Shown here piece after piece: positions 7,005 through 13,868 of a stretch of 14,579 nucleotides of DNA. This stretch comes from an uncultured Blautia sp. GTDB lineage: Bacteria; Bacillota; Clostridia; Lachnospirales; Lachnospiraceae. The DNA is taken from NCBI GenBank assembly GCA_934426285.1, contig CAKRYE010000051.1, forward strand, positions 1 through 14,579, given 5' to 3'. Made by a program: the position numbers and the translations under genes. The notes under the pieces were generated by a model. That model was not told the origin of the DNA. It searched no databases and saw nothing but the letters and a program-made list of their open reading frames with translations. Each line of letters starts with the position of its first letter. The first letter of the stretch is position 1.

Positions 7005-7024
7005 TTTTTAATAATTATTAAAAA
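7005..7024. repeat. 20-bp perfect AT palindrome in the ireB leader
   Basis: TTTTTAATAA (7005-7014) is followed directly by its exact complement (7015-7024). It lies between the promoter and the ribosome binding site of ireB, three bases upstream of the latter. It may be a regulator site or simply AT-rich leader sequence; with no loop, a stable RNA hairpin is less likely than a DNA operator. Confidence 0.5.
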
Positions 7025-7061
7025 TTGCAAAACTATCCGTTCTACTTTTTATATCTATACT

Positions 7062-7090
7062 ATTTTAATATAATTCACAGTATTTATCAA
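7062..7090 (-). promoter_or_regulatory. Sigma-A-type promoter for the ireB-ruvX-RNase J-trmR operon
   Basis: On the minus strand TTGATA (7090-7085), a 17-nt spacer, and TAAAAT (7067-7062) give a near-consensus housekeeping promoter in the 131-nt gap between mtaB and ireB. The predicted start near 7055 leaves a leader of about 70 nt that contains the AT palindrome. No terminator was seen after mtaB, so read-through from mtaB is also likely. Confidence 0.7.
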
Positions 7091-7117
7091 CTCTAAATTT
7101 ATTCCCTGCAGGATTGC

Positions 7118-8440
7118 TCAGAATGTATGGACTGTAACAATATGATTTTCCAGGAAGCCATCTGCTGTTACCCGGACAATATCATTGATTCCATACTGCG
7201 GCTGCTTCTTCAATACAGCTTTTATATACTCTTTGCTGTGCCCCAGATACCACTGCTCACCGTTCATCTCTATTTCCTCTTCCAGCAGGATTTCCAGTTC
7301 TCTGCCCAGCATGGATTCCTCATACTCTCTGGAATGTTTTTCATTCAGTGCAAGCATCTCATCACTTCTGATCGCCTTTTGAGACTCTGTCAGCTGACCA
7401 TCCATTGCAGCTGCCTTTGTTCCATGCCGTCTGGAATATTTAAAAATATGGGTCTCATAAAAATGGATACTGTCCACAAAATCACGGGACATCCTGAATT
7501 CTTCTTCTGTTTCCATGGGGAAACCTACGATCACATCTGTAGTCAATGCAGGATTATCAAAATACTTCCTGAGCAATGTACATTTTTCCGCATATTCTGT
7601 GCTTGTATATCTCCGGTTCATTCTCTCCAGTGTAGCATCACATCCACTCTGAAGGGACAGGTGAAAATGCGGACACATTTTCGGCAAAGCAGAAATTGTT
7701 CTGGCGAACTCCTCTGTAATGATTCTTGGTTCCAGTGATCCCAGCCTGATCCTCTGTATTCCCTGAACCTCATGAACAGCCTGAATCAGTGAAAGCAGTG
7801 TTTCGCGTTCTTCTTCTGGAAAATCCAAACCATAAGAAGACAGATGGATCCCTGTAAGAACTACCTCTTTATACCCTCTTGCAGCCAGTGTCTGAACTTC
7901 CTCTATGACCTGGAAAATCTTACGGCTGCGCACCCTGCCTCTGGCATAGGGAATGATACAGTAAGTACAGAACTGATTGCATCCATCCTGTACCTTGATA
8001 TAGGCACGCACATGCTCTGCTGTATGACTGATCTCCAGCTCTTCATATTCCTTTGTCTGGTTAATTTTGATCACATGCTTCTGTTTTTTGTGCTGGCGCT
8101 CATATTCCTCCAGCACCTCTACAATCTGTTTCTTCTGATTATTACCAAGAATTAGATCCACAGCTTCGTCTTTATCCAGTTTTCCCTCATCTGTCTGCAC
8201 ATAGCACCCTGTTGCCACCACAATGGCATCCGGATTCATTTTTTTTGCTTTGTGCAGCATCTGCCTGGATTTTCTGTCTGCAATATTTGTCACCGTACAT
8301 GTATTGATCAGATATACATCTGCTCCCGGTTCAAAAGGCACAATCTCGTAACCGGCCTTCTCCAGAAGCTGCTGCATGGCTTCTACTTCATAGGCATTAA
8401 CTTTACAGCCTAAATTGTGAAGTGCGGCTTTTTTCTTCAT
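7118..8440 (-). CDS. mtaB: tRNA t6A37 methylthiotransferase MtaB
   Basis: MtaB is a radical-SAM methylthiotransferase that turns t6A at tRNA position 37 into ms2t6A and helps decoding of ANN codons. The 440-residue protein has three domains: the N-terminal MTTase domain with cluster cysteines Cys12 (LGCKVN), Cys48 (NTCTV) and Cys79 (ATGCY); the radical-SAM CxxxCxxC at Cys154, Cys158 and Cys161 (GCNQFCTYCIIPYARG); and a C-terminal TRAM-like stretch from about residue 375. The GCKVNAYE opening and the IPYARGRVRSR segment fit MtaB better than MiaB or RimO. The ATG at 8440 follows AGGAGG. No clear promoter was found in the gap upstream, which it shares with the divergent HPr-like gene; TATAAA-like and TAAAAT-like boxes are there without a good -35. 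Confidence 0.94.
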   Translation of the reverse strand: MKKKAALHNLGCKVNAYEVEAMQQLLEKAGYEIVPFEPGADVYLINTCTVTNIADRKSRQMLHKAKKMNPDAIVVATGCYVQTDEGKLDKDEAVDLILGNNQKKQIVEVLEEYERQHKKQKHVIKINQTKEYEELEISHTAEHVRAYIKVQDGCNQFCTYCIIPYARGRVRSRKIFQVIEEVQTLAARGYKEVVLTGIHLSSYGLDFPEEERETLLSLIQAVHEVQGIQRIRLGSLEPRIITEEFARTISALPKMCPHFHLSLQSGCDATLERMNRRYTSTEYAEKCTLLRKYFDNPALTTDVIVGFPMETEEEFRMSRDFVDSIHFYETHIFKYSRRHGTKAAAMDGQLTESQKAIRSDEMLALNEKHSREYEESMLGRELEILLEEEIEMNGEQWYLGHSKEYIKAVLKKQPQYGINDIVRVTADGFLENHIVTVHTF

Positions 8441-8513
8441 TATCTCCTCCTGAATTTTTTTTAAATTTATACATATTAACTAAATCTTTCTGGAAATTTT
8501 ATCCCTTTTCACC

Positions 8514-8542
8514 TTGACTTTTCTTCGGTTGAACGTTAAGAT
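8514..8542 (+). promoter_or_regulatory. Sigma-A-type promoter for the HPr-like gene
   Basis: TTGACT (8514-8519), a 17-nt spacer, and TAAGAT (8537-8542) predict a start near 8549 and a leader of about 54 nt. A small hairpin (GCTGAT 8554-8559 with ATCAGC 8569-8574) would form close to the transcript's 5' end. The strength of promoter and ribosome site (GGGAGG) suggests good expression. Confidence 0.75.
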
Positions 8543-8602
8543 GAGAACTGTAAGCTGATAGAAAATCAATCAGCACTAATATTCTAAAGGGAGGTTCTCA
8601 TA

Positions 8603-8839
8603 ATGAAAACAGTAAAAATCTCACTGAACTCTATTGATAAAGTGAAAGCATTCGTTAATGAAATCAGCAAATTCGACTGCGATTTCGATTTAGTATCCGG
8701 AAGATATGTAATCGACGCAAAATCTATTATGGGTATTTTCAGTCTTGATTTATCCAAACCAATCGACTTAAACATCCATGCTGATGGAGCTGCTCTTGAT
8801 ACCGTTATGGCAATTGTCAGCAAATACGTTACTGAATAA
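8603..8839 (+). CDS. HPr-like protein lacking the phosphocarrier histidine but keeping the regulatory serine
   Basis: This 78-residue protein has the HPr fold pattern. The segment AKSIMGIFSLDL (39-50) matches the HPr loop around Ser46 (KSIMGVMSL), so Ser41 is the counterpart of the serine phosphorylated by HPr kinase. SKFDCDFDL (22-30) matches SKYDADVNL. In contrast, the GxHARPA segment with catalytic His15 is missing: LNSIDKVKAFVNE stands there, about three residues shorter, and no histidine occurs in that half. It therefore cannot pass phosphate from Enzyme I to sugar permeases. By analogy with Bacillus Crh, which also lacks His15, it could act as a CcpA co-effector or other sensor, but this is inference. 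The gene is monocistronic with its own promoter, GGGAGG ribosome site and terminator, diverges from mtaB and converges on thiI. Confidence 0.85.
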   Translation: MKTVKISLNSIDKVKAFVNEISKFDCDFDLVSGRYVIDAKSIMGIFSLDLSKPIDLNIHADGAALDTVMAIVSKYVTE

Positions 8840-8867
8840 TTCCGTTATATTTATTTTAGCAGCTGCT

Positions 8868-8895
8868 GAGGAACTGATTATCAGTTCCTCTTTTT
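8868..8895 (+). terminator. Intrinsic terminator of the HPr-like gene
   Basis: GAGGAACTGA (8868-8877) and its perfect complement (8881-8890) form a 10-bp stem with a TTA loop, followed by TTTTTGTTT. It lies about 28 nt after the stop codon. On the minus strand no T-run follows, so it should act only on plus-strand transcripts. Confidence 0.9.
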
Positions 8896-8900
8896 GTTTG

Positions 8901-8929
8901 GGTTGAACAGGATCCTATCCTATTCAACC
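8901..8929 (-). terminator. Hairpin at the thiI stop codon, possible 3' end of the thiI operon
   Basis: In the minus-strand transcript GGUUGAAUAGGAU (8929-8917) pairs with AUCCUGUUCAACC (8913-8901) with one G-U pair and a 3-nt loop. The thiI stop UAG (8922-8920) lies inside the 5' arm. No U-run follows, so classic intrinsic termination is doubtful; it may protect a processed 3' end. Confidence 0.45.
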
Positions 8930-10101
8930 TCTATGATCTCCACAGTATCCAGCGCTGTTTTCATCAATTCATCAATCTTCTCTGCCAGTTTTGTTTCTGA
9001 ACGGTGGATCACATTCAGATTCGGTTTAGTCACCGGATGCTTGGCAACAAAAATCGTACAGCAGTCTTCAAATGGCTGAATAGATGTCTCATAAGTACCG
9101 ATCTCCCAAGATCGTTCCACGATCTCCTGCTTATCAAATCCAATCACCGGACGGTAAACCGGAAGTGTACATACCTCATTGGTAGCTGCAAGACTCTGCA
9201 GGGTCTGGCTTGCCACCTGTCCGATACTCTCACCAGTGATCAGTCCCAGACATTTTCTCTCTTTTGCAAAATGCTCTGCAATACGCATCATATAACGGCG
9301 CATAATGATGGTCAGCTCATCATGAGGACACTGATCATAAATATACAGCTGAATATCTGTGAAATTTACCACATGGAGACGGATAGGTCCACTGAACTTT
9401 GCCACCTGCTTTGCCAGGTCAACTACCTTCTGTTTTGCTCTCTCGCTGGTGTAAGGCGGTGCATGAAAATATACCGCATCAATCTTTACTCCACGTTTCG
9501 CGATCATATGGCCGGCTACCGGACTGTCAATACCTCCGGAAAGAAGCAGCATTGCTCTTCCATTGGTTCCGATAGGCATACCGCCTGCACCTTTGATGGT
9601 CTGGGAATATACATAGATCTTATCACGGATTTCCACAGAAATGGTCAGCTCCGGATTATGTACATCCACACTGGCATCCGGAAATTCATCCAGAATACGT
9701 CCACCTATTTCCGCGCTTACTTCCATAGAAGTAACAGGGTAAGATTTTCTGGCTCTGCGGGTATATACCTTAAAGGTTCCGCTATAGTCCGGATGGCAGT
9801 CCTTCATATAGGAAACAACGTCTTTTGCCATCTGTTCAAAGCCCTGATCTTCATAGATCACAACCGGACAGATTCCTACAATACCGAATACTCTCTGAAG
9901 AGTTTCCACAGTCTCTTCATAATCATATTGTTCCGGGCAAAATACATAGATTCTTCCCTGTTCCTTTTTTACCTCAAATTCTCCTTCTATCTTTGAAAGA
10001 GCAATATTCATCTGATGAACAAGGGCATCTTCAAACATATATCTGTTCTTGCCTTTGATAGCAATTTCTGCATATTTTATCAAAAATGCGTGAAATATCA
10101 T
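8920..10101 (-). CDS. thiI: tRNA 4-thiouridine synthetase ThiI
   Basis: ThiI adenylates U8 of tRNA and inserts sulphur to make 4-thiouridine; in some bacteria it also supplies sulphur for thiamine thiazole. The 393-residue protein has an N-terminal ferredoxin-like part beginning FLIKYAEIAIKGKNR, a THUMP domain at about 60-165, and the PP-loop ATPase motif SGGIDSP (188-194), followed by GESIGQVASQTL. It stops before the C-terminal rhodanese domain found in E. coli ThiI, as in Bacillus and most Firmicutes, so sulphur must come by another route. The cysteine desulfurase gene immediately upstream (18-nt gap) is the expected donor, as with NifZ-ThiI in Bacillus. The ATG at 10101 follows AAGGAG. 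Confidence 0.95.
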   Translation of the reverse strand: MIFHAFLIKYAEIAIKGKNRYMFEDALVHQMNIALSKIEGEFEVKKEQGRIYVFCPEQYDYEETVETLQRVFGIVGICPVVIYEDQGFEQMAKDVVSYMKDCHPDYSGTFKVYTRRARKSYPVTSMEVSAEIGGRILDEFPDASVDVHNPELTISVEIRDKIYVYSQTIKGAGGMPIGTNGRAMLLLSGGIDSPVAGHMIAKRGVKIDAVYFHAPPYTSERAKQKVVDLAKQVAKFSGPIRLHVVNFTDIQLYIYDQCPHDELTIIMRRYMMRIAEHFAKERKCLGLITGESIGQVASQTLQSLAATNEVCTLPVYRPVIGFDKQEIVERSWEIGTYETSIQPFEDCCTIFVAKHPVTKPNLNVIHRSETKLAEKIDELMKTALDTVEIIEVE

Positions 10102-10119
10102 ATTTTTCTCCTTTTCCTT

Positions 10120-11274
10120 TTATCTGCGTGCATAGCGCTTCAGCATGGGAAGTACTTCCTTTAAAACTTCCAGACAATAATCAATCTCTTCAAAAGTATT
10201 TTCCTCTGAAAAGCTGAACCGCACAGTATTTTCAATCTGTCCATTACTCATTCCCATAGCAGAAAGTGTGGCACTGGGTTTCCTCTTATGACTGGAGCAG
10301 GCACTTCCTGCAGATACATAAATCCCTCTGTCCTCCAATGTATGAAGAAGTACCTCACTGCGGATCCCCAAAAAGCTGATACTCATAATATGGGGGGCAC
10401 CCTCACGCAACGGCATTCCATTGATCACCACATCCTCTATCCCGGAAAGCCCCTCTGCAAGCCGTTCTTTCAACTGATACAAATGCTCCGTCTTCTGTTC
10501 CAGATCCCTGTAGCTTAACTCTGCCGCCACTCCCAGACCTGCAATGCCAGGTACATTATCTGTTCCGGAACGCATCCCATTCTGCTGTCCACCACCCAGG
10601 ATCAAAGGCTGTACCTTTGCCCTGCTGTTGATATACAAAAATCCCACGCCCTTAGGTCCGTGGATCTTGTGTCCACTGACAGACAACAGGTGAATTCCCC
10701 ATTTTTTAGGATAAATCCTGTATTTTCCAAAAGCCTGTATTCCATCTACATGATAAAGAGCCTTCGGACTTTTCTCCTGGATCAATGCCCCTATCTTTTC
10801 TACAGGCATCACGGCTCCCACTTCATTATTTACCATCATAATGGAAACCAGGATGGTATCCGGCCTTAATGCCTTCTCCAGAGCCTCCAGCTTTACCACA
10901 CCATCCTTATCCACGGGAAGTACTGTTACCTCGAAGCCCTGCTCTTTCAGAAAAGCTACCGGCTGGCTTACTGCTGCATGCTCCACCGCCGTTGTAATAA
11001 TATGGTTTCCACTGCGTTTATTTGCCATGGCACCTCCGATCAGTGCCAGGTTATTGGACTCTGTTCCCCCTGAGGTAAAAAGTATTTCCTTTTCCTCCAC
11101 CTTTAAAAGCTGTGCCAGTGTCCGGGCTGATTTCTTTACATACTGCTCTGCATCTACACCTTTCTGATGCATGGCCGACGGATTCCCAAAGTCCTCCATC
11201 ATTGTTTTCACCACAATATCCTTCACTGCCTCATAGCAGCGGGTAGTGGCTGAATTGTCAAAATATACTTCCAT
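10120..11274 (-). CDS. nifS: Cysteine desulfurase (NifS/IscS family), likely sulphur donor to ThiI
   Basis: This PLP enzyme removes sulphur from cysteine as a protein persulphide. The 384-residue product shows His99 (VEHAA), Asp177 and Gln180 (HVDGIQAF), the PLP lysine Lys203 in SGHKIHGPKG, RSGTDN (235-240), and catalytic Cys326 in SAGSACSSHKR, a long-loop arrangement of the group I type. No iscU or suf genes are visible nearby, while thiI follows after 18 nt. The dedicated role in tRNA thiolation, as for Bacillus NifZ, is therefore more likely than general Fe-S assembly, although wider use cannot be excluded. GGAGAG precedes the ATG at 11274, and rsmE ends 28 nt upstream. Confidence 0.94.
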   Translation of the reverse strand: MEVYFDNSATTRCYEAVKDIVVKTMMEDFGNPSAMHQKGVDAEQYVKKSARTLAQLLKVEEKEILFTSGGTESNNLALIGGAMANKRSGNHIITTAVEHAAVSQPVAFLKEQGFEVTVLPVDKDGVVKLEALEKALRPDTILVSIMMVNNEVGAVMPVEKIGALIQEKSPKALYHVDGIQAFGKYRIYPKKWGIHLLSVSGHKIHGPKGVGFLYINSRAKVQPLILGGGQQNGMRSGTDNVPGIAGLGVAAELSYRDLEQKTEHLYQLKERLAEGLSGIEDVVINGMPLREGAPHIMSISFLGIRSEVLLHTLEDRGIYVSAGSACSSHKRKPSATLSAMGMSNGQIENTVRFSFSEENTFEEIDYCLEVLKEVLPMLKRYARR

Positions 11275-11302
11275 TTCTTATTATCTCTCCACTATTTGGC
11301 TG

Positions 11303-12052
11303 TCATTGGTCATTTTCCAGCTGAAACATTAATACAGACAGAATTGCCAGTCCTGCAGTTTCTGTACGAAGGATTCTCCTTCCCAGAGTAATTGCCTGTG
11401 CACCTTTTTCCAGAGCCTGGCTTACCTCATTTTCCTCAAATCCACCTTCCGGCCCAATAAAAATTCCCACAGATTGTCCGGGACGGATCTGATTCAGGAT
11501 TTCCTTTGTTTCCTTCATTCCTTTGGCCAGCTCATAAGGGATCAGACGTATATCCAGTTCTTCTGCCAGCTTTAATGCATCCTGAAAACTCATCACCTCA
11601 TGAATTTTCGGAATCAGCATTCGTTTGGACTGTTTTGCCGCACTCTCTGCAATCTGCTGCCAGCGGGCAGTCTTTTTGGCAGCCTTTTTTTCATCCAGCT
11701 TTACAACACAGCGTTTTGTTTCCACCGGCACAATTGCATAAGCTCCCAGCTCCACCGCTTTCTGAATGATCAGTTCCATTTTGTCTGCTTTGGGCAATCC
11801 CTGAAAAAGATAAATCCGGTTAGGCAGCTCATAGTCCGGCTCCTGGGCATAGATAATATGAAGTAATACCTCCTCATCTCCCAGACTCTCGATCTCACAG
11901 CGATATTCCTTTGTTCCGCCGTCACTGATCCAGAGTTCCTCTCCCAGCTTCATACGGAGAACGTTTTTAATATGATTTACATCTGCACCAGTAACATGGA
12001 TACAGTGCTTCTCTTCCTCAATCTGATAAGTTTCTACAAAAAAGCGCTGCAT
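11303..12052 (-). CDS. rsmE: 16S rRNA m3U1498 methyltransferase RsmE
   Basis: RsmE is a SPOUT-class methylase that modifies N3 of U1498 in 16S rRNA in the 30S decoding region. The 249-residue protein has an N-terminal PUA-like domain (HVTGADVNHIKNVLRMK, 19-35) and a C-terminal trefoil-knot domain with QKAVELG (97-103), IGPEGGF (199-205) and LGRRILRTETA (223-233). Length and motif order are typical. The ribosome site AAGGAC lies within the last codons of prmA and the gap is only 4 nt, so translation is probably coupled. The prmA-rsmE pair behind dnaK/dnaJ is common in Firmicutes. Confidence 0.95.
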   Translation of the reverse strand: MQRFFVETYQIEEEKHCIHVTGADVNHIKNVLRMKLGEELWISDGGTKEYRCEIESLGDEEVLLHIIYAQEPDYELPNRIYLFQGLPKADKMELIIQKAVELGAYAIVPVETKRCVVKLDEKKAAKKTARWQQIAESAAKQSKRMLIPKIHEVMSFQDALKLAEELDIRLIPYELAKGMKETKEILNQIRPGQSVGIFIGPEGGFEENEVSQALEKGAQAITLGRRILRTETAGLAILSVLMFQLENDQ

Positions 12053-12056
12053 AGGT

Positions 12057-13010
12057 TCAGTCCTTTCTGGCTGTCACAGAAACCCATTCACCTTGATGAG
12101 TAACCTCTACTACTGTCAGTCCTGCTGCTTTTACAGCTTCCACAACTACCTCTTCCTTTACATCCAGAATACCGGAAGTAATATAATATGCCCCCTTCTT
12201 CATCTGGTGCACGATGACAGGTGTCAGCGGAAGCAGTACATCTGCCAGGATGTTGGCGGTCACAATATCATATTTCTCATATCCTGCCTGATCCTGTACT
12301 TCTTTGTCATCAATGATGTTTCCGATCATCATATCAAAGGCTTCCTCCGGAATGCCGTTGGCTTCTTTATTCTCAGCCACAGCAGGAACTGCACAGGGAT
12401 CCAGATCTGTTCCCAGTACATGCTTTGCCCCCAGCTTAATAGCTACAATTCCAAGGATTCCACTTCCGGTTCCCACATCCAGCATCTCTGTATCCGGTGT
12501 TACATATTTCTTCAACTGACGGATCACCAGCTGTGTAGTCTCATGCATACCTGTACCAAAAGCTGTACCCGGGTCAATATGCAGGATCATTTTATCCTGA
12601 TCCTCTGCCTTTACCTCTTCCCAGGATGGTACAATGAGAATATCATCTACATAGAACTGATGGAAATATTGTTTCCAGTTATTGATCCAATCCTTATCTT
12701 CTGTCTGGGATTCCTCAATGGTACCTTCTCCGATATCCATGTAGCTTTTCAGCTCATCCAGGGCAGCTCGCACATCCTTCAGAATTGCCTCCTTGTCAGC
12801 ATCCTCCTCCAGATAGAAATTCAGATAGGCAATCCCGTCATCTGCAGGTCCCTCAGGCATAATATCCACAAACATCTGTGCCTTATCCTCTTCCGTAAGT
12901 GGCTTCTTATCCTGGATCTCCACTCCTTCAATCCCTACTTCTGCCAGGGTACAGATCACCATATCCTCTGCATCTGTTTTTGTTTTTAATGTAAAACGGT
13001 TCCACTTCAT
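12057..13010 (-). CDS. prmA: Ribosomal protein L11 methyltransferase PrmA
   Basis: PrmA trimethylates lysines and the N-terminus of ribosomal protein L11. The 317-residue protein has an acidic substrate-recognition domain (about 1-110) and a SAM-binding domain with DPGTAFGTGMHETT (146-159), LDVGTGSGIL (177-186) and NILADVLLPL (253-262) in the usual order. A GGAGAC ribosome site precedes the ATG at 13010. It lies 33 nt downstream of the PAP2-family gene and is followed closely by rsmE. Loss of PrmA is tolerated in several bacteria, so the modification is probably a fine-tuning one. Confidence 0.95.
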   Translation of the reverse strand: MKWNRFTLKTKTDAEDMVICTLAEVGIEGVEIQDKKPLTEEDKAQMFVDIMPEGPADDGIAYLNFYLEEDADKEAILKDVRAALDELKSYMDIGEGTIEESQTEDKDWINNWKQYFHQFYVDDILIVPSWEEVKAEDQDKMILHIDPGTAFGTGMHETTQLVIRQLKKYVTPDTEMLDVGTGSGILGIVAIKLGAKHVLGTDLDPCAVPAVAENKEANGIPEEAFDMMIGNIIDDKEVQDQAGYEKYDIVTANILADVLLPLTPVIVHQMKKGAYYITSGILDVKEEVVVEAVKAAGLTVVEVTHQGEWVSVTARKD

Positions 13011-13027
13011 AATTTGTCTCCATTTCT

Positions 13028-13049
13028 TTATCCTATATTTATCCTATAT
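13028..13049. repeat. Tandem duplication of an 11-bp unit at the end of the PAP2 gene
   Basis: TTATCCTATAT occurs twice in direct succession (13028-13038 and 13039-13049). One copy supplies the stop codon of the PAP2-family gene and the other lies in the short gap before prmA. It looks like a replication-slippage duplication and moves the spacing between the genes by one turn of DNA. Confidence 0.6.
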
Positions 13050-13721
13050 TTTTTCCCTGAAAATTTTCTTAACGATCTGATGCCGGTTTCCCTTTTTATA
13101 AAAGCTCCATGCAAGCTCCACCAACGCCACTCCCGCCACTGCATCCACCAGATAATGCTGTTTTAGCACCTGTGTGGAAATGATGATCAGTATCGCAAAG
13201 ATCAGAGAAAAATGCTGATACCATTTCGGTATTTTTTCAGATTTGTGAACACTGCGCCAGCTCAGCCAGCTCACATAGCAATGAATAGATGGAAACAGAT
13301 TCGAAGGGCTGTTACCTCCATCCATGGCATAAACAAACTGCAGCATCTGTTCTGACCAGGAGTTTCCTGTAATTTCCGGTCTCACATTAGTAGTCGGAAG
13401 AATCAGAAAGATCACAAAGCAAGTCAGATGAATGGTCAGATCTGTGGCCACAAACCGGTAAAACTGATCCTTACCTCTCTGAGCGGCTAATATATAATTC
13501 ACTGCCCAGAATGGAAATGCCAGAATATAAATCCAGATAAATGCCGGAACCAGTGGTACCATGCGGTCCAGTGTGCCGGTAAAGTCATAATGATATCTTC
13601 CTGAGGTGAGCTGATCACTGCCCCAGTAAATCAGACAGTTCAATACTACAATGGTGATCAGCGGAAGGAGTGCCCATCCCGGAAGATATTTTCTTATAAA
13701 ATCTTCAAACTTTTTTTTCAT
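13044..13721 (-). CDS. PAP2-superfamily membrane phosphatase or phosphotransferase
   Basis: The 225-residue integral membrane protein has about six hydrophobic segments (near 16-34, 58-80, 92-112, 143-156, 170-186 and 190-207). The PAP2 catalytic set is present in variant form: LPTTNVRP (108-115), FPSIH with His147 in place of the usual PSGH, and KQHYLVDAVAG with His189 and Asp193. The PTxxxRP, PSIH and HYLVD pattern resembles the PAP2_3 group related to inositol-phosphoceramide synthases. Such enzymes act on lipid phosphates or transfer lipid head groups at the membrane; the substrate here is unknown. It lies between dnaJ, which has its own terminator, and prmA. No strong promoter was found in the 76 nt after that terminator, and the AGG before the ATG at 13721 is weak. 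Undecaprenyl-pyrophosphate recycling is possible. Confidence 0.82.
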   Translation of the reverse strand: MKKKFEDFIRKYLPGWALLPLITIVVLNCLIYWGSDQLTSGRYHYDFTGTLDRMVPLVPAFIWIYILAFPFWAVNYILAAQRGKDQFYRFVATDLTIHLTCFVIFLILPTTNVRPEITGNSWSEQMLQFVYAMDGGNSPSNLFPSIHCYVSWLSWRSVHKSEKIPKWYQHFSLIFAILIIISTQVLKQHYLVDAVAGVALVELAWSFYKKGNRHQIVKKIFREKI

Positions 13722-13756
13722 ATTCAGCCTATATGCATACCAGGTCTCAGGTTACA

Positions 13757-13770
13757 GGGCATTTTTGCCC
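13757..13770 (-). other. Small hairpin in the leader of the PAP2-family gene
   Basis: GGGCA and TGCCC enclose a 4-base loop of T on the plus strand (A in the minus-strand transcript). It lies between the dnaJ terminator and the PAP2-family start. No T-run follows on the minus strand, so it is not a terminator; its role is unknown. Confidence 0.35.
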
Positions 13771-13795
13771 ATTACTATTCACTATACACGAACAC

Positions 13796-13829
13796 TCAAA
13801 AAAAGAAAAGAGGTTTCCCCTCTTTTCTT
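13796..13829 (-). terminator. Intrinsic terminator of the dnaJ transcript
   Basis: On the minus strand AAGAAAAGAGG (13829-13819) pairs perfectly with CCTCTTTTCTT (13813-13803) across a 5-nt loop, and the T-run (complement of the A-run 13798-13804) continues through the end of the stem. It lies about 40 nt beyond the dnaJ stop and separates the chaperone operon from the PAP2-prmA-thiI genes. Confidence 0.88.
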
Positions 13830-13868
13830 GATTTTTATTTTTTAATTATCAGATATATTTTTTAAATA

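Noticed and set aside
8541..8601. ATGAGAAC (8541-8548) complementary to GTTCTCAT (8594-8601), possible switch masking the start of the HPr-like gene
   Set aside because: The left arm lies at the -10 box and just before the predicted transcription start, so it should not be in the mRNA.
8584..8823. 79-codon minus-strand frame opposite the HPr-like gene
   Set aside because: The plus-strand frame has promoter, ribosome site, HPr motifs and terminator; the antisense frame has none.
8858..8867. AGCAGCTGCT palindrome between the HPr-like stop codon and its terminator
   Set aside because: It is only 10 bases, has no loop, and is not followed by a T-run on either strand; probably chance.
8527..8908. 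GGTTGAAC repeated at 8527-8534 and 8901-8908 on both sides of the HPr-like gene
   Set aside because: An 8-base match in 400 bases is weak; no further repeat features or mobile-element genes are near.
9004..9996. 330-codon plus-strand frame opposite thiI
   Set aside because: It is a shadow of the thiI frame, with low-complexity composition of antisense translation and no start signals.
12093..12989. 298-codon plus-strand frame opposite prmA
   Set aside because: It is long but Cys/His/Ile-rich in an antisense-like way, with no domain or ribosome site, and prmA on the other strand has all family motifs.
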